Shown in pieces: positions 56,396 to 64,000 of a stretch of 64,000 bases of DNA (within the stretch, counting starts at the first letter, position 1; every line of letters begins with the position of its first letter). This DNA is from Bdellovibrionales bacterium CG10_big_fil_rev_8_21_14_0_10_45_34. GTDB taxonomy: Bacteria; Bdellovibrionota; Bdellovibrionia; Bdellovibrionales; 1-14-0-10-45-34. The notes beneath the pieces are model-generated. The model had not been told where the DNA came from. It made no database searches and saw only the letters and a program-made list of their open reading frames with translations. The position numbers and the translations under genes were made by a program. The stretch spans positions 39,108 through 103,107 of the forward strand of contig PEZS01000002.1 of NCBI GenBank assembly GCA_002778785.1, in the 5' to 3' direction.

Positions 56396-56899
56396 ATGGA
56401 AAAAAGCTTTCAGCAGATACTTAACGAGACGATTACCTATACTCCATGCCAGCAGAGCGTTTCGGGGTGGACAGAGAGCCTTCCTTGTCGAGTCAGCTTC
56501 GATCATCTATTGCTGCGACCCTCTCGTAATACCGTAAAATCGAAGCGAGTCTTCGGCGTGTATGGATACCAAAATGCAAAGCCCCAGCAGAGCGAAAATC
56601 TCTCTGAAGCGACCCGTCAGAAGTCGAGTAAGATGCCCAGCTCCTCGGGTAAAAATCTTACTTCTATGAACTTCTTAACAAAAGAGGAGCTTTCGGCGGT
56701 AACTTGGTTTGCCTCTCAGGGATGCTCTGGGCTTCGCGAGAATTTCTCACGAGGAGCACTTAAGGCAGAATTTCGACGGCTGAGTAAGAAGCTTCATCCC
56801 GACACAAATTACGGCAAAAGCCCTTCCGCTCGTGCCTTTTACGAACTGATGCAATCTGTAAAGATTCTCGAAGAACTTGCACTGAAGCTCGATGCCTAA
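56396..56899 (+). CDS. DnaJ-like J-domain protein
   Basis: 167 residues. The C-terminal 65 residues contain a J-domain: GALKAEFRRLSKKLHPDTNYGKSPSARAFYELMQSVKILEEL, with the HPD loop essential for stimulating the DnaK ATPase. The first 100 residues are Ser/Lys-rich and show no domain. The J-domain sits at the C-terminus, unlike canonical DnaJ, so it is a specialised co-chaperone. Start ATG at 56396; upstream signal is weak. Confidence 0.75.
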   Translation: MEKSFQQILNETITYTPCQQSVSGWTESLPCRVSFDHLLLRPSRNTVKSKRVFGVYGYQNAKPQQSENLSEATRQKSSKMPSSSGKNLTSMNFLTKEELSAVTWFASQGCSGLRENFSRGALKAEFRRLSKKLHPDTNYGKSPSARAFYELMQSVKILEELALKLDA

Positions 56900-56942
56900 G
56901 TATCGGGAGCCACAGTTTCTAGGGCGATGAGATTTTCTAGCC

Positions 56943-58619
56943 TTAGTGAACGACTTTCTTGTACTTGAATCGATGGGGTTTTAAGCCCTCTTCACCCTGG
57001 CGACGCTTAAGATCTGCTTCATAATCAGCAAAATTGCCCTCGAGGAACTCCACCTTGCCTTCGCCTTCAAACGCCATAATGTGCGTACAGATACGATCCA
57101 AAAACCATCTATCGTGAGATATGACAACCGCTGTACCGCCGTACTCAAGGAGTGCCTCTTCAAGTGCACGGATCGTGTTGACGTCTAAATCGTTCGTTGG
57201 TTCATCGAGTAACAACAGGTTCGACCCTTTTTGAAGAAGCTTTGCCAGCTGAACTCTATTGCGCTCTCCGCCGGATAGATTTCCGACCAATTTCTGTTGA
57301 TCCTGCCCTGAAAAATTAAATCGCGAAACGTAAGCTCTTGAGTTCATCTCTTTTGAGCCGATCATCATGATTTCACTGCCGCCTGTTATTTCTTCAAAGA
57401 CAGATTTGTTCGGATTGAGAGAATCTCGTTCTTGATCCACGTAAGCGACTTTAACAGTTTCGCCCATTCTTAGCGAGCCACTCGTCGGAGTCTCCCCCGC
57501 CGTGATCAACCTAAAGAGAGTTGTCTTTCCGGCTCCATTTGGACCAATAACTCCCACAATAGCGCCGCGCGGAATTTTGGCACTAAAGTCCTCAATAATT
57601 ACCTTATCATTGAAAGTCTTAGAAACGTGATCTAGCTCAATGACCAATTCGCCTAGCCGAGGGCCTGGCGGTATAAAAATCTGCACTTCTTGAAGTTTCT
57701 CCGCAGTGGGTTCCTTCAGTAGATTTTCATAATTAGAAATCCGCGCCTTAGACTTAGCCTGCCGAGCGCGAGGACTCATTCGTACCCACTCAAGCTCTCG
57801 CTCTAAGGTACGAACACGTTTTGTTTCTGCCCTTTGTTCATTTGAAAAACGCTTTTCTTTTTGTTCTAACCACGAGGAGTAATTGCCCTTCCAAGGAATT
57901 CCTTCACCTCTGTCGAGCTCTAAAATCCAACCGGCCACATTGTCGAGAAAGTATCTGTCGTGAGTCACTGCAATGACAGTGCCCGGAAACTCCTTCAAAT
58001 ACCTCTCTAACCAAGCAACCGACTTTGCATCCAAATGGTTCGTTGGCTCATCGAGCAGCAAAATATCAGGCTCTGAAATCAGCAGCCTAGCCAGGGCCAC
58101 ACGGCGCTTTTCCCCTCCTGAAAGCTGGCCAACCACTACTTCCGCTGGAGGGCAATTCAAGGCATCTAGTGCAATATCAATTTTTCTATCGAGGTCCCAG
58201 CCATCTAGCGCTTCTATTTTCTCTTGAACTTGCCCTTGCTTCTCAATGAGACGAGTCATTTCATCTTCGTCCATAGGTTCAGCAAACTTAGCCCCAATGG
58301 CTTCAAACTCTCGCAAGAGATCCTTGAGCTGCCCAACGCCGTCTTCAACGTTTTCTTTAACAGTCTTTGCCAAATCTAGTTCGGGCTCTTGCGCAAGATA
58401 CCCAACTTTTAACTCTTTTGCAGGAAAGGCTTCGCCCAGGAAGTCATGATCCACTCCTGCCATGATTTTTAAGAGAGAGCTCTTGCCAGATCCATTCAAA
58501 CCCAGCACACCGATTTTTGCCCCGAGATAATAAGACAAATAGATATCTTTTAATATCTGTCGCTTTGGAGGCACAACTTTGCCAACACCCTTCATGGTAT
58601 AGATGATTTCTTCAGACAT
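56943..58619 (-). CDS. ettA: Energy-dependent translational throttle protein EttA (ABC-F)
   Basis: 558 residues, typical length. Two ABC domains: Walker A GLNGSGKSS (near 40), signature LSGGEKRRV, Walker B LLLDEPTNHLD in the first; GPNGAGKTT (near 360), LSGGERNRV and LLLDEPTNDLD in the second; the P-site-tRNA interaction (PtIM) linker lies between, with the RARQAKSKARISNYENLL region. No TM helices. It binds the ribosomal E site and gates entry into elongation by ATP/ADP ratio. GGAGG lies just before the ATG. Confidence 0.95.
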   Translation of the reverse strand: MSEEIIYTMKGVGKVVPPKRQILKDIYLSYYLGAKIGVLGLNGSGKSSLLKIMAGVDHDFLGEAFPAKELKVGYLAQEPELDLAKTVKENVEDGVGQLKDLLREFEAIGAKFAEPMDEDEMTRLIEKQGQVQEKIEALDGWDLDRKIDIALDALNCPPAEVVVGQLSGGEKRRVALARLLISEPDILLLDEPTNHLDAKSVAWLERYLKEFPGTVIAVTHDRYFLDNVAGWILELDRGEGIPWKGNYSSWLEQKEKRFSNEQRAETKRVRTLERELEWVRMSPRARQAKSKARISNYENLLKEPTAEKLQEVQIFIPPGPRLGELVIELDHVSKTFNDKVIIEDFSAKIPRGAIVGVIGPNGAGKTTLFRLITAGETPTSGSLRMGETVKVAYVDQERDSLNPNKSVFEEITGGSEIMMIGSKEMNSRAYVSRFNFSGQDQQKLVGNLSGGERNRVQLAKLLQKGSNLLLLDEPTNDLDVNTIRALEEALLEYGGTAVVISHDRWFLDRICTHIMAFEGEGKVEFLEGNFADYEADLKRRQGEEGLKPHRFKYKKVVH

Positions 58620-58691
58620 ATTTCCTCCTGGTAGTTCTCTTACACCTTTTCACTTGAAAAAAACAGATTCCTTTTCCACAGTAGTAGAAGC

Positions 58692-58889
58692 ATGTCGAAA
58701 AGCCGAAAGATTCGCGAATCAGCTCTCAATTCAACCCTCAAATCCTTAGAACAGGCCTTTGAAGACTACGAAAAGGTTTTGTCTCAACCTGCCTCTCGAG
58801 TCGGCGAAAGCATAAAACCTCTCAAGCTGAAACAGCAAGCAGAATCGCTTTTTAAAAAACTTAAATCTCAACTCAAGGAACTCTCTTAA
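58692..58889 (+). CDS. Small helical protein before hemH
   Basis: 65 residues, Lys/Glu/Leu/Ser-rich and amphipathic helix throughout (ALNSTLKSLEQAFEDYEKVL, QAESLFKKLKSQLKEL). No known domain. It ends nine bases before the hemH start and is in the same direction, so it is probably co-transcribed. The codon use resembles the neighbours, which supports a real gene, but the short length and weak ribosome-binding site leave doubt. Confidence 0.55.
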   Translation: MSKSRKIRESALNSTLKSLEQAFEDYEKVLSQPASRVGESIKPLKLKQQAESLFKKLKSQLKELS

Positions 58890-58898
58890 AACTCTGGC

Positions 58899-60032
58899 AT
58901 GAACCAAAGAATCTATCTTCTCGTTAATCTCGGAACGCCTGCCTCTCCTTCGACTTCAGATGTTCGTCGATATCTAGGGGAGTTTCTTATGGACCCTTAC
59001 GTTATCGACATCCCTACTCCGCTGAGATGGCTACTTGTACATGGAATCATTCTGCGAACTCGCCCCTCAAGGTCAGCTGCTGCTTATGAGAAAATTTGGT
59101 CGAAAGAGGGATCCCCTTTATTATTCCACACTCGAAAACTCACTGAACAAGTAAATACGCGCTACGAAGGCCAATCACTAAAAGATCGAGCTTTTTTTTG
59201 CATGAGGTATGGAGAACCCAGTATTTCTAGTGGCATTACCCAAATACTTGAAAATACTAAGGCTACAACCGATGGAGCCGAAATCTTCGTCATTCCACTC
59301 TACCCGCATTTTGCCGACTCTGCCACAACCACAGCGCTCGCGAAGTTCGAGCAAGAGATAGCGAAAGCTTTTGTGAAAAGAGGTTTTTCTAGTTGCTCCA
59401 ATAAATTAGGGCAAGAACGAGACGGGATATGGAGACATCTCGCATTTAAAAAACAGCAAGTGCGAATTCAGCTAAAAAGTGTCCCACACTTTTACCAATC
59501 TCGCATGTGGATAGACTCATTGGTTGGAAGCATTAAAAATGCCACTTTAGAAGAAGACGAATTCCTATTGCTCAGTTTTCATGGCCTCCCTGAGAGGCAT
59601 ATTAAAAAGCGCGACAGAGACCAACCTCCTAGATGTCTTATAAGCGCGAACTGCTGCGCCCAACCCTCGGAGTTCGCCAAAGAATATTGTTACCGAGCGC
59701 AATGCTTTCAAACTTTAAGAGATGTTCAAAGAGAACTTAAACTTCCTATCGATCGTGTATCTCTCGGTTTTCAGTCGCGGCTAGGAAGAAATAAATGGAT
59801 CGATCCATCCACTACGAACCAACTGGTCCAATTGCGAAAAAACGGAGTCGAAAAACTTGTCGTTGCTTGCCCTAGTTTTGTTGGCGACTGTCTTGAGACG
59901 CTTGAAGAGGTCAATATCGCGCTCAGAGAGCAGTGGACTCATTTAGGTGGTAAGAGCTTTCGCTATATAGCTTGCCTCAATGAAACCGAGATGTGGGTCG
60001 ATAATTTGACCACATGGCTCACGGAGCTTTAG
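58899..60032 (+). CDS. hemH: Ferrochelatase
   Basis: 377 residues. LLVNLGTPASPSTSDVRRYLGEFLMDPYVIDIP is the family N-terminus; SFHGLPERHIKKRD (catalytic His) and CLETLEEVNI (catalytic Glu) are the active site. It inserts Fe2+ into protoporphyrin IX as the last step of haem synthesis. Notable: five Cys lie within 25 residues (PPRC, ANCC, EYCYRAQC) just after the catalytic His, resembling the cysteine cluster that holds a [2Fe-2S] centre in some microbial ferrochelatases. A small unknown gene precedes it. Confidence 0.94.
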   Translation: MNQRIYLLVNLGTPASPSTSDVRRYLGEFLMDPYVIDIPTPLRWLLVHGIILRTRPSRSAAAYEKIWSKEGSPLLFHTRKLTEQVNTRYEGQSLKDRAFFCMRYGEPSISSGITQILENTKATTDGAEIFVIPLYPHFADSATTTALAKFEQEIAKAFVKRGFSSCSNKLGQERDGIWRHLAFKKQQVRIQLKSVPHFYQSRMWIDSLVGSIKNATLEEDEFLLLSFHGLPERHIKKRDRDQPPRCLISANCCAQPSEFAKEYCYRAQCFQTLRDVQRELKLPIDRVSLGFQSRLGRNKWIDPSTTNQLVQLRKNGVEKLVVACPSFVGDCLETLEEVNIALREQWTHLGGKSFRYIACLNETEMWVDNLTTWLTEL

Positions 60033-60048
60033 TCAGAGCCTTCACGCC

Positions 60049-60354
60049 TTACCTTTTGTTTGCGCATTTAGGGCTTCGGGTATTTTTTTGCGGATCAAAC
60101 TCTGCTTCGGTGTGCGCATGAATTGAAAGTGCGTGCAGACCAAATTGAAATTCCTTCTCTAGCAAGTTCATTATGTGAGCGTGGCGAAGAACGGGCCGGA
60201 CACCTTCAAATTTTTTAGAAACTATGACCACTTTAAAATGTGTCTGAGCATCGGGGCCCACAGAATGCATATAGCTTTCGTCAATAACCTCAAGCCTCGA
60301 CGGCGAAAACTCTTGTTTCAACAATTTCTCGATCGTATTTGCTCTTAAGTTCAT
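60049..60354 (-). CDS. BolA-family protein
   Basis: 101 residues. VIDESYMHSVGPDAQTHFKVVIVSKKFEGVRPVLRHAHIMNLLEKEF contains the class-typical His and the RVxRHR-like RPVLRHAHI segment, followed by HALSIHAHTEAEF, the usual ending of BolA. These proteins bind monothiol glutaredoxins and [2Fe-2S] clusters and also affect cell shape. Converges with hemH, an arrangement that hints at a shared iron theme. Start ATG at 60354. Confidence 0.88.
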   Translation of the reverse strand: MNLRANTIEKLLKQEFSPSRLEVIDESYMHSVGPDAQTHFKVVIVSKKFEGVRPVLRHAHIMNLLEKEFQFGLHALSIHAHTEAEFDPQKNTRSPKCANKR

Positions 60355-60611
60355 AGGTGTTTTCCCAACCCGAACGTTTATTACACTCCACCCTACAGCT
60401 CTCTCGTCGAAAACCTACAGCATTTTTGCCAAAAACGCGCTAGTTGAATAACTAAAATCTTATCCTAGATGACTAGAAACTCATCTTAGATAACCTAAGC
60501 CAACAGAGATACTAGAGGCCCTACCCGTTTGAATTTTTTTCAAACTGCCTACTGACTATTGCTTACGAACCAGAAGCCCCATAGCTTCGCCAAAACTTTA
60601 GGAGGGTTAAA

Positions 60612-61619
60612 ATGATCAGAAAAATCACAACAATGTTAGTGTGCACAAGTTTTGTGCTGACTCAAACCACAACGGTATTCGCAAATGCGGAGTCGTTTTA
60701 CTCGGGCCATGATGATGGTGCAGAGATGATGGTGCAGTACGTAGAGCTCGATGGTTTAGAAGATGCTGACATTGAGCACACTATGGAAAACGCAGATGAA
60801 CTGCACGAACTAGCTATGGAGGCTCATGAAGCAGGTACGAGCCTAGCGGACGAAGTAGCTGTTGAAGAAGAAGAGCTGCAAGAAGAAAAAAAGAAGGGTC
60901 CAAGTTTCATCGGACTCATTGGCAAAGGTGTTAAGAAGTTGGGTAAACTTACAGTAAAGGGCGGCAAATTCTTATTTTATAGCGGCCCTAAGCGACTTGG
61001 AACAAAAGTGATTTGGCCAGGCCTTAAAGCCACTGGAAAAGGCATCAGCAAAGGGGTAAAAGCAACAGCTTCTGGCGTAAAATATGTTGCAGTTAAAACC
61101 GCTCAAGGAACAAAACTTGTCGCTGTAAAGACTGCTGAAGCTGCAAAGAAGGGCGCTTTAGCTGTTAAAGACGGCGCGGTTTACGTAGCGGTTACTGTAA
61201 AAAATGGAACTGTTAAAGGTGTTACCGTAGTTGCCAAAGGCGCCGCGAAGCTCGCTACAACAACTTATGACATTGTTGTCGTCAAAGCGATTGGCGAGTA
61301 TTTGATTAAAAAGGGCTTGGTAAATGGAGTTTACAACGGCTTCTTGGTACCAGTCGGTAAAGGTATTGCAAATGGATCAGTTGCTGTCGTTAAAGGCGCT
61401 CGAACCGCAGTTGTTGCAACAGGCAATGGGATTGCAGCTGGCGCCAAAGCTACTGGCAAAGGTGTAAAGACAGCTGTTCTTGCTACTGACAGATTCTTAG
61501 GCACAGTAGTTGTTAAAACAGGTCGCGGCATTGCGAGAGGCTTTAGCTTCTATGTGAGCTCGTTTCAAAACAACTCGACCACAATTGAAAGTCAGGTTGA
61601 AGGCCAAGCCATCAACTAA
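60612..61619 (+). CDS. Secreted protein with acidic N-terminus and synuclein-like lysine repeats
   Basis: 335 residues. Signal peptide (MLVCTSFVLTQTTTVFANA), then about 70 strongly acidic residues (EDADIEHTMENADELHEL, VAVEEEELQEE), then 230 basic residues built from imperfect repeats such as KTAQGTKLVAVKTAEAAKKG, AVKDGAVYVAV, VKNGTVKGVTVVAKGAAK. The K-T-x-E/Q-G pattern spaced about 11 residues with Val/Ala/Gly faces recalls the membrane-binding repeats of alpha-synuclein, and LEA proteins. GGAGG precedes the ATG. A strong terminator follows. No named family; it may bind lipid or coat a membrane (inference). Confidence 0.7.
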   Translation: MIRKITTMLVCTSFVLTQTTTVFANAESFYSGHDDGAEMMVQYVELDGLEDADIEHTMENADELHELAMEAHEAGTSLADEVAVEEEELQEEKKKGPSFIGLIGKGVKKLGKLTVKGGKFLFYSGPKRLGTKVIWPGLKATGKGISKGVKATASGVKYVAVKTAQGTKLVAVKTAEAAKKGALAVKDGAVYVAVTVKNGTVKGVTVVAKGAAKLATTTYDIVVVKAIGEYLIKKGLVNGVYNGFLVPVGKGIANGSVAVVKGARTAVVATGNGIAAGAKATGKGVKTAVLATDRFLGTVVVKTGRGIARGFSFYVSSFQNNSTTIESQVEGQAIN

Positions 61620-61678
61620 GAGGTTTGAAACTTAGGGCGTGATGCCCTTTCAAATTTCAGCTGAAAATTCTTTAGACA

Positions 61679-61708
61679 AGAGCAGGTTCCGATACCTGCT
61701 CTTTTTTT
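61679..61708 (+). terminator. Intrinsic terminator after the synuclein-like gene
   Basis: AGAGCAGGT (61679-61687) pairs perfectly with ACCTGCTCT (61694-61702) around TCCGAT, followed by seven T. Upstream a second hairpin with AGGGC/GCCCT occurs near 61634-61648. The rest of the gap 61709-62045 is AT-rich, with no gene supported. Confidence 0.9.
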
Positions 61709-62045
61709 GTGCTTTGACCTTTTGCATCCGTAAAAACGGAGTTGGCCCTTCTGTCGGATATTCAGTTCTTTGGCCTTATGCATTCGAAAAAGGTGTAAAC
61801 GCTACTATTTATGCGGTCAAAGTCACTGGCGAACTAATCGGTCATAGTCGCCTTTTAATCGTTTTTTAATTAAACTGTCTAGTTTTTCGCCACCGATATT
61901 TTTGTTCTGATCGCGTGTATAAAATCTGCTCACTGTCTCAAAATAAAACACAGATAACCACATGAAATCACCTCGCTTTTCTTTTCCGGTTAGGCCTAGC
62001 TTTTGCACTTTAGAGGGTAGAAAGTGAAAACAAGGGGGGAAACAT

Positions 62046-62216
62046 ATGGAAAGACTCTTTTACGAATTCAGACCATACCTATTTATTGCTGTAGGGCTTA
62101 TTGCATTTATGAATGCCCATTCAAACAGCCTACTTAAGATCTCTGGTTTGTCGTTAGCGTTACTCAGCGCAATCATCGTGTGGGCTCGGTATTCGGCACG
62201 CAATAGATTAGCTTAA
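62046..62216 (+). CDS. 56-residue small membrane protein
   Basis: 56 residues: MERLFYEFRPYLFIAVGLI start, then two hydrophobic segments (PYLFIAVGLIAFMNAH and GLSLALLSAIIVWARY) and a basic end RNRLA, so a likely two-helix inner-membrane protein with cytoplasmic ends. GGGGGG lies about six bases before the ATG, a strong ribosome-binding site, and the stop TAA is 35 bases before the next gene. No family recognised. Confidence 0.7.
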   Translation: MERLFYEFRPYLFIAVGLIAFMNAHSNSLLKISGLSLALLSAIIVWARYSARNRLA

Positions 62217-62251
62217 TCTTACCTGAATTTACATCTCGACTGGGGGACTCA

Positions 62252-63181
62252 ATGACAAAAAAAACAAGTTCTAAATATTTATGGCGACCACATGGATTCA
62301 GAACACTCCTTTTGATTTTGTCATTGGTACTCACGCTGAGTTTTCAAAACTGTTCCGAAAATAATAGTTCGCCGTCTGGGACGATGTTTGATTCGATGGG
62401 ACAGGGCTCAAATTCTCTGTCGGGCGGGGAAACCCCTACAATTGAATCAGTGAAGCTATATCAAAACGGACAAGAAACTTCTGTTTACCAAATCGGCGGC
62501 ACTCTAGAAATCGAAGTAAAAACTCGGAATGCCTCGCAGTGTGCCTATCCCGCTAAGGATGGATCACTAAGAGACTGCTCTTCGGGTACCGTACGATTCA
62601 CTGTGAATGTCGCTAATACCTATAACTCTGAGCCCTTCTTTGGAGCTGCTCAACTACGAGCAGTTAACGCTATCAACCGAAGAGAAGTGAACGCGTCGTT
62701 TGCGAGCCAATGCCCCTGGGGAGGCACCGAGTGCCGATTCATTAGACTCGAACCGGAAGATCTCAACGCACCCAGAGCTCTGGGAGTAAGGCTTGGCCAT
62801 TTTGATGGTAAACAGTGTAATGACTCTCTCATGCAAAAGAATAGCTTCGATTTTCCCGGACCAATTGCAAATTTGTGCATGAAAACGAAAGCTCTGGTTG
62901 GCTCTGGCCAAGGCGTGATTAGCAAATGCTACTATCACGGTGCCGCTCAACCTCCTGAGCAAGGAATTTCTGTTCCGTGTGATGGAGTCACCTTTTTGGA
63001 ATCTGGTGGCTTCACATTAGGAAGCTGGGCTGGCCCATCAACTACAGCCGAAAGGGCAAAATTTAGCGTTGTGTGGGAAGACACAAGCCAAAAAATCAAG
63101 CGTGTGGATTCAGTAACCTACGTTAGTCAATGTAGTGCTAATAGCGGTCCGCGCACCTGCACTTTTGCGCCGGAATTATAA
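62252..63181 (+). CDS. Secreted lipoprotein, function unknown
   Basis: 309 residues. The leader (TLLLILSLVLTLSFQNC) ends in a lipobox-like LSFQNC, giving a lipidated Cys at about 34, then a Ser/Gly/Asn linker. The body has many cysteines (CAYPAKDG, DCSSG, QCPWGGTEC, QCNDSL, NLCMK, SKCYYH, PCDG, QCSANSG, TCTF), likely disulfide-bonded, and strand-rich segments. Possibly a surface-exposed beta-sandwich protein. No known domain. GGGGGAC precedes the ATG. Confidence 0.72.
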   Translation: MTKKTSSKYLWRPHGFRTLLLILSLVLTLSFQNCSENNSSPSGTMFDSMGQGSNSLSGGETPTIESVKLYQNGQETSVYQIGGTLEIEVKTRNASQCAYPAKDGSLRDCSSGTVRFTVNVANTYNSEPFFGAAQLRAVNAINRREVNASFASQCPWGGTECRFIRLEPEDLNAPRALGVRLGHFDGKQCNDSLMQKNSFDFPGPIANLCMKTKALVGSGQGVISKCYYHGAAQPPEQGISVPCDGVTFLESGGFTLGSWAGPSTTAERAKFSVVWEDTSQKIKRVDSVTYVSQCSANSGPRTCTFAPEL

Positions 63182-63193
63182 ATCACTTTTTGA

Positions 63194-63781
63194 TCAGAAA
63201 GGAATAGGCACTACTTCTTGCCTGGCCTGCAAAAGAGTTTTCTTTCCGCTTTCAAAAATGACGTCAATGCGTCCATCAATGGTTTGAGATACAAACCCCA
63301 CTCCGAACGAAGGGTGGCTGATGACGTCTCCCTTTTGAAAAGTGCGATCAACAGAATAAGCAATGTGCTCCATATCTCGAGTAGCTTCGCTCAACTCCTC
63401 CCAGGAATGATCCACTATATCTTTTCGAGTGACTTTCTTTTTTTGGGAAATTCGCTTTTTGGGTGCTGCGACAGTCTTGATACGAGCTCCTTCTTTGATC
63501 TCCACCGCTTTTTGGATGAGTCTTTTTTGTGAGTCAGCTGCCTCTGGGGCGTTTGATAACTTTTCTAGAGTGATCTTTTTTGCTGAAACTCGCAATGATT
63601 TTTTGTCAGCAGGCCGAGCCGACACGGCCTTTGGCGATACCTTTGACAACTTAGCTTTTCCTGCTTGCGCCTTAGCGCTCCCCATCTTCTTTGATTTAGA
63701 CGAACTGGATCCTGCCGACTTACTCGTTGTCTTGGCTGAAGCCCCGGTTCCAACCTTTTTGGCCGTTTTCTTTTTCGCCAT
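63194..63781 (-). CDS. Lys/Ser/Ala-rich protein with CarD/TRCF-like SH3 C-terminus
   Basis: 195 residues. Residues 1-115 are Lys/Ser/Ala-rich and low complexity (KKMGSAKAQAGKAK, KVSPKAVSARPADKK), like H1-type DNA-binding tails. The last 60 residues form a small beta domain, FQKGDVISHPSFGVGFVSQTIDGRIDVIFESGKKTL, similar to the beta-barrel of CarD- and TRCF-type RNA-polymerase interacting proteins. A DNA- or polymerase-associated role is suggested, not shown. The second protein in the window with an H1-like tail. Confidence 0.72.
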   Translation of the reverse strand: MAKKKTAKKVGTGASAKTTSKSAGSSSSKSKKMGSAKAQAGKAKLSKVSPKAVSARPADKKSLRVSAKKITLEKLSNAPEAADSQKRLIQKAVEIKEGARIKTVAAPKKRISQKKKVTRKDIVDHSWEELSEATRDMEHIAYSVDRTFQKGDVISHPSFGVGFVSQTIDGRIDVIFESGKKTLLQARQEVVPIPF

Positions 63782-63950
63782 CGGTTAACCCTCCACTAAA
63801 AATACGTGAGGCAATTAGAACACATACAAGAAGTATTTGTAACCCCTGAAAGAGATAATTCTCTAGGTTAGTCCAAAAATGAAAAATTTTTCTAGGGCGT
63901 GTACTCATTTGGGCGAGCGTCGCGAGAAAGCCAATTTAATGCGAGATCAA

Positions 63951-64000
63951 GGCGCGAGGAGAAGCCATAGCGCCTCTATGGCGCCGACGAGCAACGCTGA
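63951..64000. repeat. GC-rich structured repeat truncated by the window edge
   Basis: CCATAG (63965-63970) pairs perfectly with CTATGG (63976-63981) around CGCCT, enclosed by GGCGC ... GCGCC-type flanks. The layout resembles the central part of the nested element at 54822-54944, with GAGATCAAGGCGCGAGGAG and GACGAGCAACGC sides. Base composition is far more GC-rich than the AT-rich stretch just before it. Its right half is outside the window. Confidence 0.5.

Noticed and set aside
61639..61869. 76-residue open frame
   Set aside because: It contains the strong terminator hairpin and T-run, has no convincing start signal and no resemblance to known proteins.

Overview
The window reads as a chromosomal segment of a Gram-negative bacterium, most likely a Bdellovibrio-like member of the Bdellovibrionota (formerly Deltaproteobacteria). 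This placement is inference, from the style of the gene content: many lipoproteins and secreted subtilases, a SWIB protein with a lysine-rich tail, a bacterial deoxyhypusine-synthase homologue, a methionyl-tRNA synthetase with a fused tRNA-binding domain, and outer-membrane barrels. I saw no rRNA, tRNA, CRISPR array, integrase or transposase.

Layout. 1-5.1 kb: the start of an ABC ATPase, a phosphonate-type ABC importer (phnD-phnC-phnE) and a secreted protein with a histidine-rich repeat. 5.1-6.7 kb: a toxin-antitoxin pair (RelE/HI1419-like toxin, HTH-Panacea antitoxin) lying between two copies of the 3' end of the preceding gene. 6.8-10.9 kb: a barrel protein, an orphan HTH protein, a 5'-truncated lipoprotein gene and a deoxyhypusine-synthase-like gene. 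11-17 kb: lysC, lysA, an OmpA-type lipoprotein, a CsbD-like protein and two small secreted proteins. 17-24 kb: an accessory block with the intact paralogue of the broken lipoprotein gene, a truncated GH15 glucoamylase reading in frame into a lipoprotein, an unknown gene coupled to an XRE regulator, a tandem repeat, and a pair made of a GNAT-like acyltransferase and a haem-oxygenase-fold diiron protein. 24-30 kb: an M28 peptidase, a TolC-like protein and an RND pump without a membrane fusion protein.

30-64 kb is mainly housekeeping: two NOL1/RsmB-type rRNA methyltransferases, metG, metH, ahcY, map, nrdR-nusB-(unknown)-ppsR, a LysR regulator, ettA, hemH and bolA. metH, ahcY, metG and map together form a methionine/SAM-cycle theme, though they are not one operon. 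Interspersed are two secreted subtilases, a surface-glycan cluster (DUF2298/YYY membrane protein, GT2 glycosyltransferase, UDP-galactopyranose-mutase-like flavoprotein) and Lys-rich nucleoid-type proteins.

The most unusual items are: the Panacea toxin-antitoxin module inside a duplicated gene end; the GH15/lipoprotein reading-frame merger; the GNAT plus diiron oxidase pair; a secreted protein with alpha-synuclein-like lysine repeats; two long inverted-repeat elements, one after the M28 gene and one after map; and a nine-base G tract at the start of a subtilase gene.
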